Part shown: piece after piece, positions 34,419 through 48,397 of the stretch
How positions within the stretch are numbered: position 1 is the first letter of the stretch
Layout of the letters: each line of letters opens with the position of its first letter
Assembly (NCBI GenBank): GCA_001466705.2
Contig: LATX02000197.1
Location: forward strand, 496,001-560,000
DNA: 64,000 nt
Source of the DNA: Moniliophthora roreri
Taxonomy: Eukaryota; Basidiomycota; Agaricomycetes; Agaricales; Marasmiaceae
Reading direction: 5' to 3'
Notes under the pieces: generated by a model
Told to the model about the DNA's origin: nothing
The model's database searches: none
Seen by the model: only the letters and a program-made list of their open reading frames with translations
Program-made: the position numbers and the translations under genes

Positions 34419-37071
34419 AAACTCGCATTGATGGTCGAGAAGTATCGGGTCCCAGGTGGTGAGTTACCCATTTTTTGAAATTCTTCTCTCCCGAGTGCCT
34501 AATCAGTTTTCTCCTCGTGTAGGACAGAACGGGTGTCATTTTGAAGTCAATCATGGTTGTGTATAACTCCCCTGTTGTATATTACATTGGGCCGCGCCCT
34601 GAACATTCTATCGTGCGAATGAATTGTTTTTGGCCGTGAAAGGGAGACGCTGGACGTATCATGGATGTTGGGAAGGCAGGTATGCGACGGTTTGGTGAGG
34701 AGGGGTAGGACTTCAAACTTGTTCGTCAGTCGTGGGACCTTGTATGGAGTTCCAGACGCAAGGAGTACTTTGACGATGGACGGGCACGAGCAGAATATGA
34801 GACTTCTGAAAGGTGTCGATGAGCCTTAAATGCGGGAGAAAAAGGCACTGACGTGATAGCTCAAATGTATTTATTACTGCCGTAGTACATCTGCAGTAAA
34901 ACAAGCCAACCACGGAGAGTAAACTCACCAATAGTTGAACATTCTAAAGGAGTTTGGAAGCCGCCCTGCAGACCCTACTTGGAGAAATATCCAGATCTGC
35001 GAGCGTGAGGCTTCTTATAATTGTTGAGATGCGTTGAGAGCAATCCAAATCGGGCCTAGTTTCCACCGGTTTCCTTGCTGCGAGATTTGGCACGATATAC
35101 AGAAGAGGTCTCCAAGAAAAAAAGTGCGCAGGAGAAGTACGAGCACCAGATCACGAGCGAAAAGGATACGTAAAATGGGTATTGGGGGTATGAGGGGTTC
35201 GTGTCGTCCGTTTTGGCAACGAGCCTGAATGCTTCTCGAGGCATCTAAATCGAAGGGCTTCCATCATCAGCCTCACGCCCATTTCCATGCTACTTGCATT
35301 CTTCTCCCAAAGATCCCTACATGCTACTCTGCCATTGATTCATCATCCTCAACGTCACCGCAGGTCCACGAGGTACTGTTGAATGGCGCCCTAGTGCTGT
35401 GAAACCGTGGTACGATATGGTTCGCGCTCGACGGAATAGAGCTAGCGGCGTTCTTAGAGTTACGTATCTTCGAGCTTCTGTCTCTGTGACCAGAAGGAAA
35501 GTTAGTTTGACATGGTGAAAAATTCCGCTATCTTTGAAAGGACGTACGTAGATTTGAAACACCTCTGTCAGAACCTAACCGCCCCTTCATCGTATCTGTC
35601 CCGAGAGTCATACCTCAAGATAATCCTAGTGTTCTCGTATAATTCGCGGGTCCCCCCCGGAGTTATACATGAAGCCTTCTGAGCACCTAAATAGATAAAA
35701 AAAGAAAATCAGAAATGACTTTGGATTCGTCAATCACGAAGCGGAGAATGTACCCATCTGTCCAAAAACTTCGCGAAGGACACTATCACATCACACCGTC
35801 GTCCTCCCCCAGTATCGAGGGCCACAGTATTAGAGGAGGAGAATGGAGTAAAAGAACGCACAAGCGTCGCCCATGACTAACCTCGGTAAGTACCGGGGTA
35901 CGGGAATTACCGGATGTTTGACTCGAGCGCTTAAGCCAAACACTTGTCCTTTGCGTCCATGACTGATTTCCAAAATACCAGAATCCAAACGCACAGCTAT
36001 TAAGCGCACGTTTTCGAAAATTCGATATCAAGCCTGATAGGGTTAGGCCTAATCCTTTCCTCAGTCATCAGATGCTCCATTTCCGACTCGGATTGATGAT
36101 TCAAAATTTGGGTGTCGGTTATACGCAGGTGGAACTAACGACGGCGCTTCATGACATTCGGCGATTGCAGACCAAGGAGTCCATCAGGTCCATTCTAATT
36201 TTTATGCCCCCTGCTCTTCGTGCTTTCCTCCCACCGAACCCCCTCAACTTCACGTTGTGCATTACTTACTTACTCTATGCCGCCCACTCCTTCTACGGTA
36301 ATACTCAGAAATCTTGACTCACTGGTCAATGCCAGTGTGTGCTAGTTCAACTTTTATATGAAGACAGGCTACAGTTTGAGCAAGAGCTCACTTCAGACCT
36401 GTAAGTTTCTCATCGTCATGTGAAGTTCGTCGGTTTCTAATTACGTCGAAAAAAGTCAACTTTGGATCTAACCCGGTACGGCAATGAACTATCTACTATC
36501 CAAATCGACTCACGAAAGCTATCATAGCGGGAATTTCGGTTGGAGGCATAAAGGAGAAAGAAAGCGCGCGCCCGTATAATACTGTGAGGTTACTGGTACG
36601 CATTTCTGACTCTCCCGCTTCACGGACTTGTCTTGCAGTCGTTCAAACGACCTTCAGAGCTTCTGCCTCTTTGTTCCCACACCTAACTTAAGAAGTTAAG
36701 AAACATAACTCGGCATGTTCTATATATTGAATGCACGTTTGACAGCTGAATATATATATCTGTACAGATCGAGGTTTCACTCCGTTTTCACTGGGGATCA
36801 GATCTTGGTCCCCCGCAAGGTCAGTTAATTCCCATCGAATCCTAACTGCTCAGAGTTCCAGTCATCCCCGCTGACACGAGGAACAGACTCATAAAGTAGC
36901 ACTTGACGCTGAAATGGTATAGCAGGTGCGTTATGTGGATATCGGATCCGTCGGTCTACCATATCAATCCATCACAATACCTGTGTTTTCGAAATTATAT
37001 TAATACACGTTCACCATTCCACTATGATACATGTACGAACCCGTTCAATCAAGTCAATTTTGCAACTCTAT
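34419..37071. other. Long stretch without a supported gene
   Basis: Open frames up to about 80 codons occur on both strands (for example 35317-35562 minus and 36072-36317 plus). None shows a known motif or a convincing splice chain. A short word (GAGAAGTATCGGGTC) near 34438 repeats one inside the preceding gene at 34259, suggesting a small duplicated piece. Confidence 0.45.
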
Positions 37072-38413
37072 TCACCACATCTCCGTCGGCTTCTCATCTG
37101 ACCTCTCCAAGGCCCAATCTCCCTCTTTCAAAACGTGCAACCTATCAATCTTTTCCCGTATCTCTGCTTCTTCTGGTGACGAACGCCCATACGACCTCGA
37201 TACCGATATTATCTCACTTTGCAACAACTGAATCTTCTCCTCAATCTCCATCTGCCTATCTGTTCTCGCTCGTGGTCTAGGTATCTCGGTTTCATAGGTA
37301 ACACCTGTGATAGCGGTTTCGGTGAAGGAAGGTGCTGGGGTTGATGAGCGTGATATGGGGCTATAGATTGCTCCCGAGTCGACTTTGGGTGGAGAGGATT
37401 TGACCATGCGTTCTCTGTCGAATAAGAGGCCAGATCCTGATGTGAATGTGGATATTCGATTTGGTTTTCGGTTGCGGCGGCGGCGGCGGCACAAGAGGAA
37501 TAGGACGAGTAGTAGAATGAGGAATACGACTCCGCCTATTGTACTCCCTATGATGATGTTTCTCTTTCCCGAGTTGTTGGAGTTCTTGAGTGCTTCGGTG
37601 GTACTGACTGGGCCAGTAGGGATGGTGACATTGGAAGCGGCTTCTGAAGCCGAGGTTGAATATGCGTCGCTGAGTGCACCGTTGGTTGGAGTTGTGGAAA
37701 GACCTGTGCTGTTCAAAAAGATCGGCTTCAGACGGCAAAATCAAATGGGAAGTTCTTACTTATCTACAATGCTACCTGACGAAGATGTGTTCCTAATTAA
37801 GCGAAGCGGATAAGGGTTCTGCATGCTTCAATTGAGAAAAACGCGTACGTATTCCCGCTGGCCGGTGATACAGGCGGTAAGTTGTCATTAGAAGTTTCTG
37901 GAGTTGCAACAGGTGGTGCCACTGTCACAGTTTGTGAATCGGTATATATAGTCGATATTCTGCATTGCCCATGAGTATCGTGGATATCCGACTAAACTCA
38001 TATGCTTACTCTCTGCCGCCACTGTCTGTTTGGTATGCATAAAGAACGAATTCCCTGCGAAACAGCCTCCGTAAGAGTTACTGAGCTAGTCTTGGGGGGT
38101 TACATACGTCGTCTGTGCAAATGTGACTTCTACAGTCCCACTGAGCTGTGTTGGGTCGGCAGGGACAGTGACTGTTGGCAAGGGGCCATTTACACGTCCT
38201 TGACCGACACCACTCTTCACTATCACGAAAGGTTCTGTCTCTTGGGGTTCTCTGTGCCAAGTGATAGTAATCGGTTGGGACTGAGTGACTGAGACGTTAA
38301 TAGGATCAATGGTGAAGGCGCCAGCGTGTAACACCAGCACTGTCCTAGAAATTGTGAATATAGACGAGTATTCGACAGAGATTCCGGAGCACTCACCATA
38401 GTATCCAGAGCAT
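37072..38413 (-). CDS. Single-pass membrane protein with signal peptide
   Basis: My five-exon model starts at ATG 38413. Exon 38413-38397 splices over a 52-bp intron to 38344-38108, then to 38054 onward, and two further short introns lead to a last exon ending at 37072. The signal peptide reads MLWILWTVLVLHAGA. The outside part has FTIDPINVSVTQSQPITITWHRE and TVTVPADPTQLSGTVEV (two separated stretches), then a Pro/Ser/Thr-rich stalk (VAPPVATPETS). The membrane helix is IIIGSTIGGVVFLILLLVLF, followed by CRRRRR. The inside tail ends in a Glu/Lys-rich helix (RQMEIEEKIQLLQSEI). Single-pass proteins with a Ser/Thr stalk, basic stop-transfer and coiled-coil tail are a common uncharacterised agaricomycete type. 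Role unknown; surface sensing or wall anchoring is only a guess. Confidence 0.75.
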
Positions 38414-38748
38414 TGGGGGGCACAAAAAGGGTGGGAGGCGTACAGCGCATTGCACACATTGATTATATGGTTACCAGCGCGCTGTCTACGTACAGCATAC
38501 AGTGCCTCCTTGATATACATCAAGTTGATCTGTCGGCTCGACATCAAGCCGTGGGATGATTGATGTCAATGTCGCGGAAGGGTAGTACGCTAGGCTCAAT
38601 TGAGATCCCGAGGTCTTGATTAAACTGAAAGATGGGTGATGCACCGCTCAATCGAATCCTATTTCACACAGATAGCAACAATACGTCAAACCTTCCCAAG
38701 CGGCATCGAGTAAGCACAGCACCCAGTCTTGGTTGACGATCATTTTAC

Positions 38749-38836
38749 AGCTAGAGCGGCAATCATTATAAGCTAGAGCGGCAATCATTATAAGCTAGAG
38801 CGGCAATCATTATAAGCTAGAGCGGCAATCATTATA
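38749..38836. repeat. 22-bp tandem repeat, four perfect units
   Basis: The unit is AGCTAGAGCGGCAATCATTATA, in four identical copies: 38749-38770, 38771-38792, 38793-38814 and 38815-38836. It lies in the 5' flank region of the minus-strand membrane protein gene. Confidence 0.95.
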
Positions 38837-40590
38837 ACTTGAGATGCAAAGATCAGCTCCAATTCGATGGAAAATCTTGAGCATAATAGGGGTTAGTTTG
38901 GAGAGTGCAATAGTCGTCGTGAAAGAGATGTGTGATAAGATTATCAGTAATGATGCACAGCTCGCCATCGTGGGGATATAGCCACGAGGCTCCCTCTTCC
39001 TGCTATCCCGTCATCATGCAAGTCACTATGGTGAGCTCTTCCCTTCATTCTCCGCGTTTTTGTAGCTGATTTCCTTTCTCTGTCGTTATGTAGTCTGGCA
39101 CTCAGACTCAAGATCATTATCACGTCAAATTTGGGGTCTAGGAGATAGTGATGGACATGGGACAGCTAAGGTAAGTGTTCATTATTTGAAAGTAGTATTA
39201 CTTATTAATCTCGGTCGCTGTCCTTAATCCATCCCAGGAGTCTTATTTGCCAACACCCACCCTTACTCCTTGCGATAGCGCTCTCTATAGTCCGTCTTTG
39301 CACACCAAGTCACCGTTCCGTTCCCTAACACCCCTTTCGCAATCGGCAAGGGATATTTTGGTGTGCATTGCTAGAAAGGCGACGATACAAATGAATATGG
39401 CTTGGTTAATGGCAAAGGTGTGTATTTGTTCTAATCAGCAAGTTCCTTCACTTATGGACGAGTTCGATAAAGCAGCCATGAATCGGATATCTGTCACCTG
39501 CAACCCTCCCGCATGCACCCTTTGGCTATCACCCACACACCGATAGTCCTCTTTCACCCCGCTATCTGTCGTTCACAAATAGAAATTGGAAAAGATTGGA
39601 GGGAGACACGTACTTGGCGTCTTTGCTTTTTTGTAGCACAAATGCGTCATATCAGCATAGATATTCGCTATTGTTTAGTGGCTAACATCATCGCATCTCA
39701 TCCAATGGGTATACTCCATTAGCAGCGCGATAGCCAGATTCCCTGTAACGGAAATTGGGTCGCTCGTGTCTTTTTAACCAATTGACCTGAAAAATAAACC
39801 ATAAGAGCGAACAAGGAGACAGACGGACAACAAAGTCTTTCTGGAGCCAGATGTAGAACGACAGCGCGGACATATTACACGGATGCTCGCCGCAGGTTAT
39901 CCACTCGTTCTCTGCCTGAACGTTCAGTCATGCCTTCCGACTTACGTGACACTTTATTTCGCCTCGATTGAGTTATCTCATGACAAGGTGCGTAGCCCGG
40001 TATCAGACTTTGTGTTGGTCGTTTGAGATCGACAACACATACTAGGCATAAAATTACAGATGTGACGGCCACAAATCACCTCCTACGAAGCAGACTAGGA
40101 AAACCGAATGTACTAATAACTTTGAGCGCTATTGAGAAGTTCTATAGAGTACATCTTCATTAATACGTCTTGCAAACCCAATGCCCACGTCTTAAAACTG
40201 GACGTTTCGACTAGTGTTCGAACCGTCAATATTCGTTTTAAAACACAGCATTCAAGGCGACTCACTCGAACTGCCCCGCAATGTTACCTGGAGGAGAATG
40301 ACTGCAAACCCAATACGGGACCATTTTATCCCTGTACGAGTAGACACTTTGACTCTGCACATACAAACTTATCTGTCCTCTTTCATACCACCTGTGTCCA
40401 GGCGTCCCCATCGGGCCCGGGGTGCTAGGGATTGTAATACTCTTTCGAACGCCAACGCCCACTTTAGTTAATAAAGCAAGGGGAAAAAAGCGCTGAAACC
40501 CACTCTTTCCGCTAACAAAGGATTTAATCAATTCGGCAGCAGAGTACGGTTTTCCATTTATACTTCATGAAATGAACTCTGCGTACAACT
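38837..40590. other. No gene recognised
   Basis: Short open frames only, the longest about 99 codons at 39247-39546. No motif supports any of them. Confidence 0.45.
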
Positions 40591-40595
40591 CGTTG

Positions 40596-43230
40596 TCAGT
40601 CTATATTCGTTTTGACGTGCGATGATAATCGGAATTGTCTCGTGATGTCGTCTGCGCCCAATTTAGGGTCGGCTGCCTTAGGGATGCCATGACATTCAAC
40701 GGTCGGCGAACAAGCGGAAGACGTGCTTTTTAGTTTGGATGATTCTGCTTCCAACAATAGCAGACTTTCTGGTGTTTTTTTTTGGTCGCAAGTTGAGGGA
40801 GGTGTGTTTGATGACAGTGTTGAGTTCAAGGTGAAAACGGAGTCGGGGGATTCCGCTGACGCTAGAACCCAAAAATATGCCCGAACAGACAGTCCAGCAT
40901 ATTTGGGAAGCTGAACCTGGAGTCTGAGAGCGGGGGCAGGAGACGCAGGTTTCGAGTTCGATACAAAGACATTGTCGCGAGGGTGGTTCCTGGGCTATTG
41001 GTTGGGGCAGAGTACGTTGACTTTGATTTTGGTTTTGTTGAGTGCGGCGATGACGCATTTTCTCGGGGATAACGACGGCGAGGACGGGTCACGAGGGCAC
41101 TGGAATTCATAGAGAAGGGTCCATTGAACTTGAACTTGTAAGAGATAGCAGAAACGTCGGTAGGACAAAAAATTTACTATTAGTCATGCACCTTGTCCCC
41201 TGCTCCACAACCATTCTCTCGCCTTCTCCTCCTTTCCACCCATATAATAGCCTATAAAGGGTCCTAGAGTAGGAATATTAGCTGTGGGAAGTAATTTAGA
41301 TGGGAAAAAAATCACCATTTTGTATCGTTGCCGCGAGATCGTGGTGGTAAAGAAGGGCGCTTACCACACATAGTCATGCGCATTCGAAGGTGACGCTGGT
41401 ATCATTACGACGCCGCGTCGACCATTGGTAACATCTCCGGGATGCTCAGAGTTGATTCGGATCCGCTACGATGACGTCTTCCCTTCCTACCCCCGAAATT
41501 CCTTACCAACTGTATACCCGTCTCCACAGAGCCAACTACGACATCGCAGGGATTATGATACATGTTCCCGAGGCCAAATAATTCATTGGTAATGTCCCTG
41601 AAGCCACTGGAACTGATACAAGTCCGCTGCGACGAGGTTTCTGTACCTGTTCCCCAATATCCTACCCCTGACCTAACCAATCTAACATCATCGACAACTC
41701 CAGGGCTTTGCCTTTAGCCTCTGGTACGACGAAAACGACCAAATAGTCATTATCTGTGTACACAGAGGCTACAACAAGCCTCGAGTGCTTAGGGGGAGGT
41801 AGTAGAAGAGGTGACTGGGGAGATGGTGTTGAAGGTGGCGAGTTCAAGGTAATGAGGACGTCGCAGATCTTCGGCGACGTTTGAGACGGCGGCATATTCG
41901 GATGTAGTTGGAACTGGAAGTATGAGGCAAACATGGTACCTGTGTCGATATCGGGATTAAGACGGCGTCGACGAGCTCCACTGACGTCGTAGTCGTGTTC
42001 AGCGACCCGGGAAGCACTATGATGGCTTGGCTGGCGGTTCCGAGGCCACTGGATGAAGCAAGGGTGATTGGCTTTGGTGTTAGTAGGGTTGGGTGATGTG
42101 GCGGCATTTCAAGGCTAACGGTGGTAGTAGGGGGACCGGGGCAGGGAGTGGAGGTTCCAGGCCTGTTTGGCTGTGTTTGGCATGAGCTTCCGGCGCGTAG
42201 TCTACATTTCCGTGTACGCTACCATCCACAACCAGCAGCATTGTCTTCGGCATCGCGATAGCCAGACCATCCGGCCCTCTCCAACGGTGACGACAACGAA
42301 TGGCATAGGCATTGAAAACGACGTATGTGAGTCCGGAGAACCTGTAAGAACCTGCAGAACGGTCAGAAGAACAGAAAGATTAAGTTTTCGGTACGCACCT
42401 TATACCCTGATCCACTACTATTCTCCCTCCTTCTCCCGTTTCCTTCCACCCACCTTATAACTTGTAAACAGTCCTAATTGAAGAATATTAGTCGATGAGA
42501 GCAGAATAAACAAAGAAATGCCATTTTTTAGTTTGTTGCCGGCCGTCGTGTGGTGAGAGATAAAGAGCAGGTGTCACGCAGTGTCACACCCGTTCGACGT
42601 TAAAGCCGTGCGCCGGAAGTCCCCAGATTGGTATTCTTGGGGTTTTCGAGGTCGCCGATCACCTTACAGGTAATCCTGCAAAGTCTGCATCCAGGTGTGT
42701 TCCATTTTAGTCTCTGGAACGACGGTTACAATGAATTCGTCATTGCTTTTGTTCACAGAGGCTATCTGAGTAGCCTGAGTGCGGCAATGGGAATCGTATT
42801 TGACTCGGAGTACCCAAACGAAGAGAGGCACGGAATGCGACGCTGACGTCGTAACGCGGTCATCGGAAGGGGAATGGGGAGAGGGGGAGCCAGGGAAGTC
42901 TGAGGTACCGCAAACGATTGAAAAACGCTAGAACAGCGCTGGTGATGTTTGAAGGTGGGGGTAGGAGATGAGGGTGATGTCGGTGTCGAGTTCGAGGGGA
43001 AAGACGACGTCACGAGTCTTTGGTGACGTCATAGACGTATTCGGAAACCTAAACGCGTTGGGGCTTGGTACGTTGACTTTGGTGGAACCTGGGTATGTCA
43101 AGTGGCGGCGTCACCAGCAGTTTCGACTCAGATGTCGACTCTCTCAGGAAATCATGGAGGTCGTCAATAGCGCGATGGTCTTTCGACGGATGTTGAGTAA
43201 GTTTTTGTTATGCATATCCTTATTTGAATA
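40596..43230 (-). pseudogene. Tandem family of at least three decayed, unidentified genes
   Basis: Three segments (about 40700-41390, 41660-42600 and 42620-43100) share minus-strand coding text. One block reads SPKICDVLITLNS (middle copy), matched by SPKTRDVVFPLE in the right copy. Another reads ASVYTDNDYLVVFVVPEAK, matched by ASVNKSNDEFIVTVVPETK. Shared promoter-like text (CCTTCTCC..TTTCCACCCA..TATAA) follows each. None gives an unbroken spliced frame; a tempting 26-bp intron in the middle copy is too short. I do not know the family. One member could still be functional with a splice pattern I missed. Confidence 0.5.
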
Positions 43231-43776
43231 AGTGATAATTGTTTAGCCGCACGAGAGTCGAGGCATTTCTAGGAACCCAGAGGACTGGGCCAACTGGCGA
43301 ATCTTACCAAAATACTAACTAGTCGTGACAGGTTAAGCAGGTTCGGTTGGTGGTTTACAAAGTACTCTTGACATCGACATCAATCTGCCGATCATGGAGA
43401 ATTCGATTCATATCACGTATGACCGTTTCGCTTCAACTCTGCTTCAACTGCACAACCACGTTGCCCCGCTACGAATCCTGGATACTATATCAATGGCTAG
43501 ATTCCCGGTCCTTTCGACGGTACAAAAAATCACTAGATGCGCATTAGAAACAGGTTGGGTACGTTCTGCTTTGACATCTCTCTTTCTAGTTAGTACATGG
43601 TAATACGAATTTGTATATAAGCAAGAACTACCGATCTAGACTCCATTACTCGTGTTTTGGTGTCTCCTGTGTGCAAGTAAACAGGCCCTTTTACCGGACA
43701 AGTACACTAGAGCGCTGCGAGTCCAGTCGGGCAAAAAAAATGTACAGTACAAGTATCGCATTGAATATATATATAT
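43231..43776. other. No gene recognised
   Basis: Intergenic DNA downstream of the P450 gene; short open frames only. Confidence 0.4.
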
Positions 43777-45911
43777 TTACTGAGCCGAGGCCCACTCCTC
43801 TTTCGCCAACTTTAACATCTCTAATGCTTCAGGAAAACGTGCTTTACTTGATACAGAGAACTTGCGTGCTCGACTGTACGCGTATCAGCAGAATAATTAT
43901 TTTAATAGACATGCTATACTCACCTGGAAATACCAGTTTCCTCGTCTTCTGTACTAATTCCATCGCTGTCTTTTCCAGCTTCGAGATGCATGGCCCAAAG
44001 AGTGACTGCAAAGGTAAATAATGCATTGAATGCCAGATGTCTACCCGGGCAAATTCTAGATAGTCGTCGCGATGAATAACAGCATGGGATCAAGATAGAT
44101 CACGAACGAGTAGCCAACTTACCGATGTCCAAAACCAAAGGTGTAATGTCCTTCATTCTTGGTATCAGGTGGCGATGGCTTATGCGTACCATCTTCATTC
44201 AAAAACCGCTCGGGCCGAAATTCATCTGGATTTGGGCCATACGTTGTTTCGTCGTGATTCATTGCCCTTCATCAGGATTAGGAAGGCATCGGAATAGCAT
44301 TGTGAGAGGGACTTACAACACATTAGGGATTATTATACATCCTTTTGGGATATAGTATCCTTCGTAAATGTCATCCTAAAATCCAGGCCACAGTCAGTCA
44401 GCGAACCTAGAACAATAGACTGTTCCAACCTCAAGAGTAGCGTGGAGGACACCCATGGGAGGTGCAGGACGCCATCGCATGACCTATTTCCGGGTTGTTA
44501 AAAACTACATCGGATCGGAAAGTATTGCCTTTACCTCTTTTACTACGGCACACATATAAGGGAGGCTATCCATGTCGTCCAAAGTAGGGATTCTTTCCCG
44601 CCCAATAACCCTATCAAGCTCATCTTGAGCTTTACGCTGAGCCTCCGGAAAAGCAATCATAGCGAGTATTAGCCAGTTGAATGTGCTCTCGGTCTGGAAA
44701 AAAATATTGGTGAGTTGATGATTAAAGGCCTACTAGACTGTAATATGTACCGTTTCATATGCCGCTAGACTGAAGGAAATAATTAGCATGGTGTCACATA
44801 ACTTGCAGACTACCCACTAGGTCACTGCAGCTAACCAGGAAGATTCCACATCATCCAGACCATGCTGTTCCTGTGTTTCAGCGAGCATGGAGCAGAAGCT
44901 CGATCCCGTCTCTTGTTTCTGTAGCTGAACAATCCAGACCGCAGAACATAAATTTAGTTGCATGCTAAGAAATCAATAGTACATACCGTCGCTTCCTTGA
45001 TTGGAAGAAAGTAGCTCAAAAACTTGTCCGTGTATACACGACATATTGCCTTGGCGTCTCGCCTCCACTTTGACATAAAATCTGGAAGGTATTCCAGAAT
45101 CGGAACATGATTGGCCGCATACCTTCCCGGTAAGATAGAATCAAGAGTATGGCGTAGGAAAATTGAGAGTTCTGAGATACGCTCGTGGGATGAATCATTA
45201 TAGATCACGGATGCAACTTCGAGGGCGACAAATCTGCACAAGAATGTTATAATGTAATGGAGGAGTGCGAAGTTTAAAGTAGCCTTACCTTTCGATATGA
45301 TCAGGATGCTTTTCTGGGCTATCCAGCATATTCATTGCAAGTTTAATACCCTCACGCATCTGGATCGGGTAGTATTGAGTGCTAGCTCTAATGTTCAAGG
45401 CTTCATGCGCAGCACGACGCATAGAGCGCCATCTGTGAGATTACTAAATAAGCATGAACGCTGACTGTATCCTTGATAAAAGAGACTCACGTTACTCCAG
45501 GATTCATAAGAACGATATTCAACCCTCCGTTTGAATGTTCCACCACAGGCATTCGAACTCGTTGAGAGTAGTTGGACCCACGACGATCAAGTAAATCACC
45601 AGCTGCTTTTGCAGAATTGAGCACGATAGCATCTTGGTTGAATAGACGGAGGTAGACAATATCGCCTAGTAGACAATGGCTCAGGGTTCAGGTTGGGGAT
45701 ATCTAGGACTAGCGACGAGCTCACCGTATGATTTTTTCCATTCAACAAGGGTGTGCCAGGGTCGGTTTCGGAGCTGTAAAGCATTCCCTACAAGTGGATA
45801 ACCCTTTGGACCTGGCGGTAACTTTCCGGGTCGTCTTCGACCAAAGAATGCGATCCAAATGCAGATTGAGATCAGCGCACAGCTGAGAGATGTAGTAGTC
45901 GTGAAGGTCAT
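43777..45911 (-). CDS. Cytochrome P450 monooxygenase
   Basis: A haem-thiolate monooxygenase, probably ER-bound and supplied with electrons by P450 reductase. It starts MTFTTTTSLSCALISICIW, an N-terminal membrane anchor, then the proline hinge LPPGPKGYPLVGN. It is split by about ten short introns with GT..AG ends. Further landmarks in order are WRSMRRAAHEAL (C-helix), FVALEVASVIY, AAYETTESTFNW (I-helix region), KEVMRWRP (ExxR), NPDEFRPERF (PERF) and FGFGHR/ICPGRH, which form the haem loop across an intron with the cysteine near 44050. The tail ARFPEALEMLKLAKEEW ends at TAA 43777-43779. All hallmark motifs are present, so it is probably active. The hinge and ending resemble the large agaricomycete P450 set; the clan and substrate cannot be told. 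No pathway partner adjoins it. Confidence 0.88.
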
Positions 45912-48123
45912 GGTCCCAAGCGATTACTTTTGTGATTGAGACAGACTATTTCACCCGAGGGTAGGCTTGAGAATATCTCACGATTGTCGGGCGGCGTCGT
46001 GGGGAGTGGGACACTTGGATTATCAATAGTAATACCAACTTTTATACGATCGCTGGAGAAGCCACTGCCATGGGCCGAATGACAAAGTTATGAATGGTGG
46101 CGCTTAGTCCCATGACAGGGTGGCCGCGTTGGATTGCCGATATTGACACAAGCGGCGAGCCAACCCTCTTCTGTAGGGGAAGAATGCTACCCTGCATGAA
46201 TCTGAATGAGCGCAAACTGAAACAGGCAGTCGTAAAGTAGGACCCACTCTTTGTATTTCTGGTTGCTAAATTTTTAATATATACGGCTGGCCACCGCGAG
46301 GCTCAAGCACCCTGAATCTTGGGCTTGATTGTATTTCGGGCAGCGAGCAGCTTGGCTTGGGTAGGGAAAGGAATGTCAAACCAAATGAGGAGATACTCGG
46401 TGTAACGGAAAGTCCGGATATGGCATTAGATTTTCTTTGCCGCACAAAAATGACCTTCTCCTCGCCCGTTCCTATTCACCCAATGATAGTTCTTGTGCAC
46501 ATGGTCTTCATTCTTGCCTTGGAATTCACCTTGATCACGGAGTCCGGGCGATTGGATTGACGTGGTCAGGATAGGGGCATAGAAGATGGTGGTGCTTCGG
46601 CTGAAAGGTTGATATCCGGAGGGCCATCACTTTCCGTGACCACGGAGTATAGCCGCTCGCTTGAATCGTTAATTCACCGGACCGAAGCGAGGTTTTTAAA
46701 TCCTACCAAGGAAGCGAAACCAGGTCACCTTGTGGCGCTTGTCAAACGTGAAAAAGAGAAGGAAATTGCGAAAATGCGAGGCTCCTATCATTTGAAACCG
46801 TGCATCGTATCAACTGGCCTAATGCACGCGAGCACGCGAGATAGTGCAAGTATGGCTGAGAAAGGACCGAATAAGAGACGAAGGTGCATATTGACCTACA
46901 AGTCGTCAGTCAGAAAGAGAACTGAACTCGAATTAGCACTGTGAATTATAATTACGGCGAGACTCTGGCTCGACCATTTCATCATGTTGATGCCAATTTG
47001 CAAGTAATGATTCAAGAGAAACCCGTTGATTCCGCTGTGTACAACTGCAATGGACATCGTGAAGGACCTTGAACGTCGGACAACTAAAGCATTAAGCAGC
47101 TTACAGGCTAATTAGAATCATGAATACCTGCTCGGCCGGGATTACATTGGTGAGAAATGAGCGAATACCTTTTCTGATCAAGAATAGAGCCGAGCTTGAG
47201 TGTAACCGCTAGTAGTGGCTACAATTCTACCGCCTGCGATCATACTACGATGTCATGTCAATTTTCTGAAATATCTATCATGATAGTTAAAGACGCATGT
47301 TTGACGTCCGAGCATTGGAATAACACACCGAAAGAGTGTCTGAAGCGGCGATACTACATTGTTCGACCCAAAAGTCTACATGGTCGTACGGAGAAAGAGG
47401 TATGCACGTGGGAACACCTGAATAATCAGCTGATGTTACTCTTGACTCCCATGTCCTTCGACCCCTTACCCGAGGCTAGTGAGTATCACTTGGCTAGCAT
47501 CGGATGATGTAGCGCTCCGATGACAATTTTTCGCGCTTTTACGTAAGGGAATGCGCGAATTGAAAAACGCTTGATCAGGTGAGTACCTGCGCCGATCTCG
47601 AGTTATTCCCAAGGCTTGCTACGAGATCCGAATATCGTTTACCATCCACCGAACAAAACTGTGGTTTCGCGGCCGATTAGTGACCCAAACATTCCTTTTT
47701 CTCGAATCACCATGTCGATGATTTCCTCCTCGTATCCATGAATTGGGTGAGTGTTAACCCATCAGTAGATGTATTTGAAAGTTTCTGATGTGCAGTGAAC
47801 GAAGGCAGAATCATTCAAGTTCAAACTGGGTAGCATCGTCTTCCGCTTGCTCACAACAGTCACCCTGGATTACATTCAATGTCGTAACCGATGTGGGCCT
47901 CGCCGCCGGAAACAGAACTTTTTATACCTGGACACCACCCACTCGGCCAGAACAAGATTGGACAGGGAATGCCACAAACGAAGACGATGTCAGTGTTATT
48001 ACATGCGATCCTCTGCCCCGAAGAATTATTTTACCTCGTAGCACTCTGAATCTTGGGTTCGATCAACGTGCAGCTTGCTTGGGTAGGGAAGGAAATGAGG
48101 GAGATATAGCGGACGAAGAAGAG
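45912..48123. other. Intergenic, no supported gene
   Basis: Several open frames of 60-113 codons occur but none has a motif. A word of about 60 bp (CTGAATCTTGGG..GCTTGGGTAGGGAA) occurs at about 46311 and again at about 48044, indicating a small old duplication. Confidence 0.4.
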
Positions 48124-48397
48124 AAGTAGTCATCTCGTAACATGACCATCTAATCCCCACTAGCTCCCTGTCTTCTTCCTTCGATCTTCGTTTTGTACTC
48201 GTTCTCTTCCCCATGTTGAGTCGTGCATAAGGTGGAGAGGTAGAAGAGGGAGGAGGAGGAGAGGGGAGGAGCGGGCATCGAAGCTGTAGGAGGATGTGGG
48301 TACGTTAAACTTGGGCATATAGAACTCACCAAGTTGTGGTTGTGATCAAATAGTTGTTGTGTTTTCATCCTTTCCATGAAGCTAGCTTTCGATCAGG

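Noticed and set aside
38002..38292. Plus-strand frame over the membrane-protein exons
   Set aside because: The minus strand gives a signal peptide, several frame-preserving introns and a membrane helix; the plus frame has none of these.
46357..48129. Open frames of 67-113 codons as possible genes
   Set aside because: No motifs, no consistent splicing and odd composition. The frames at 46609-46944 and 47196-47507 have no recognisable domain.
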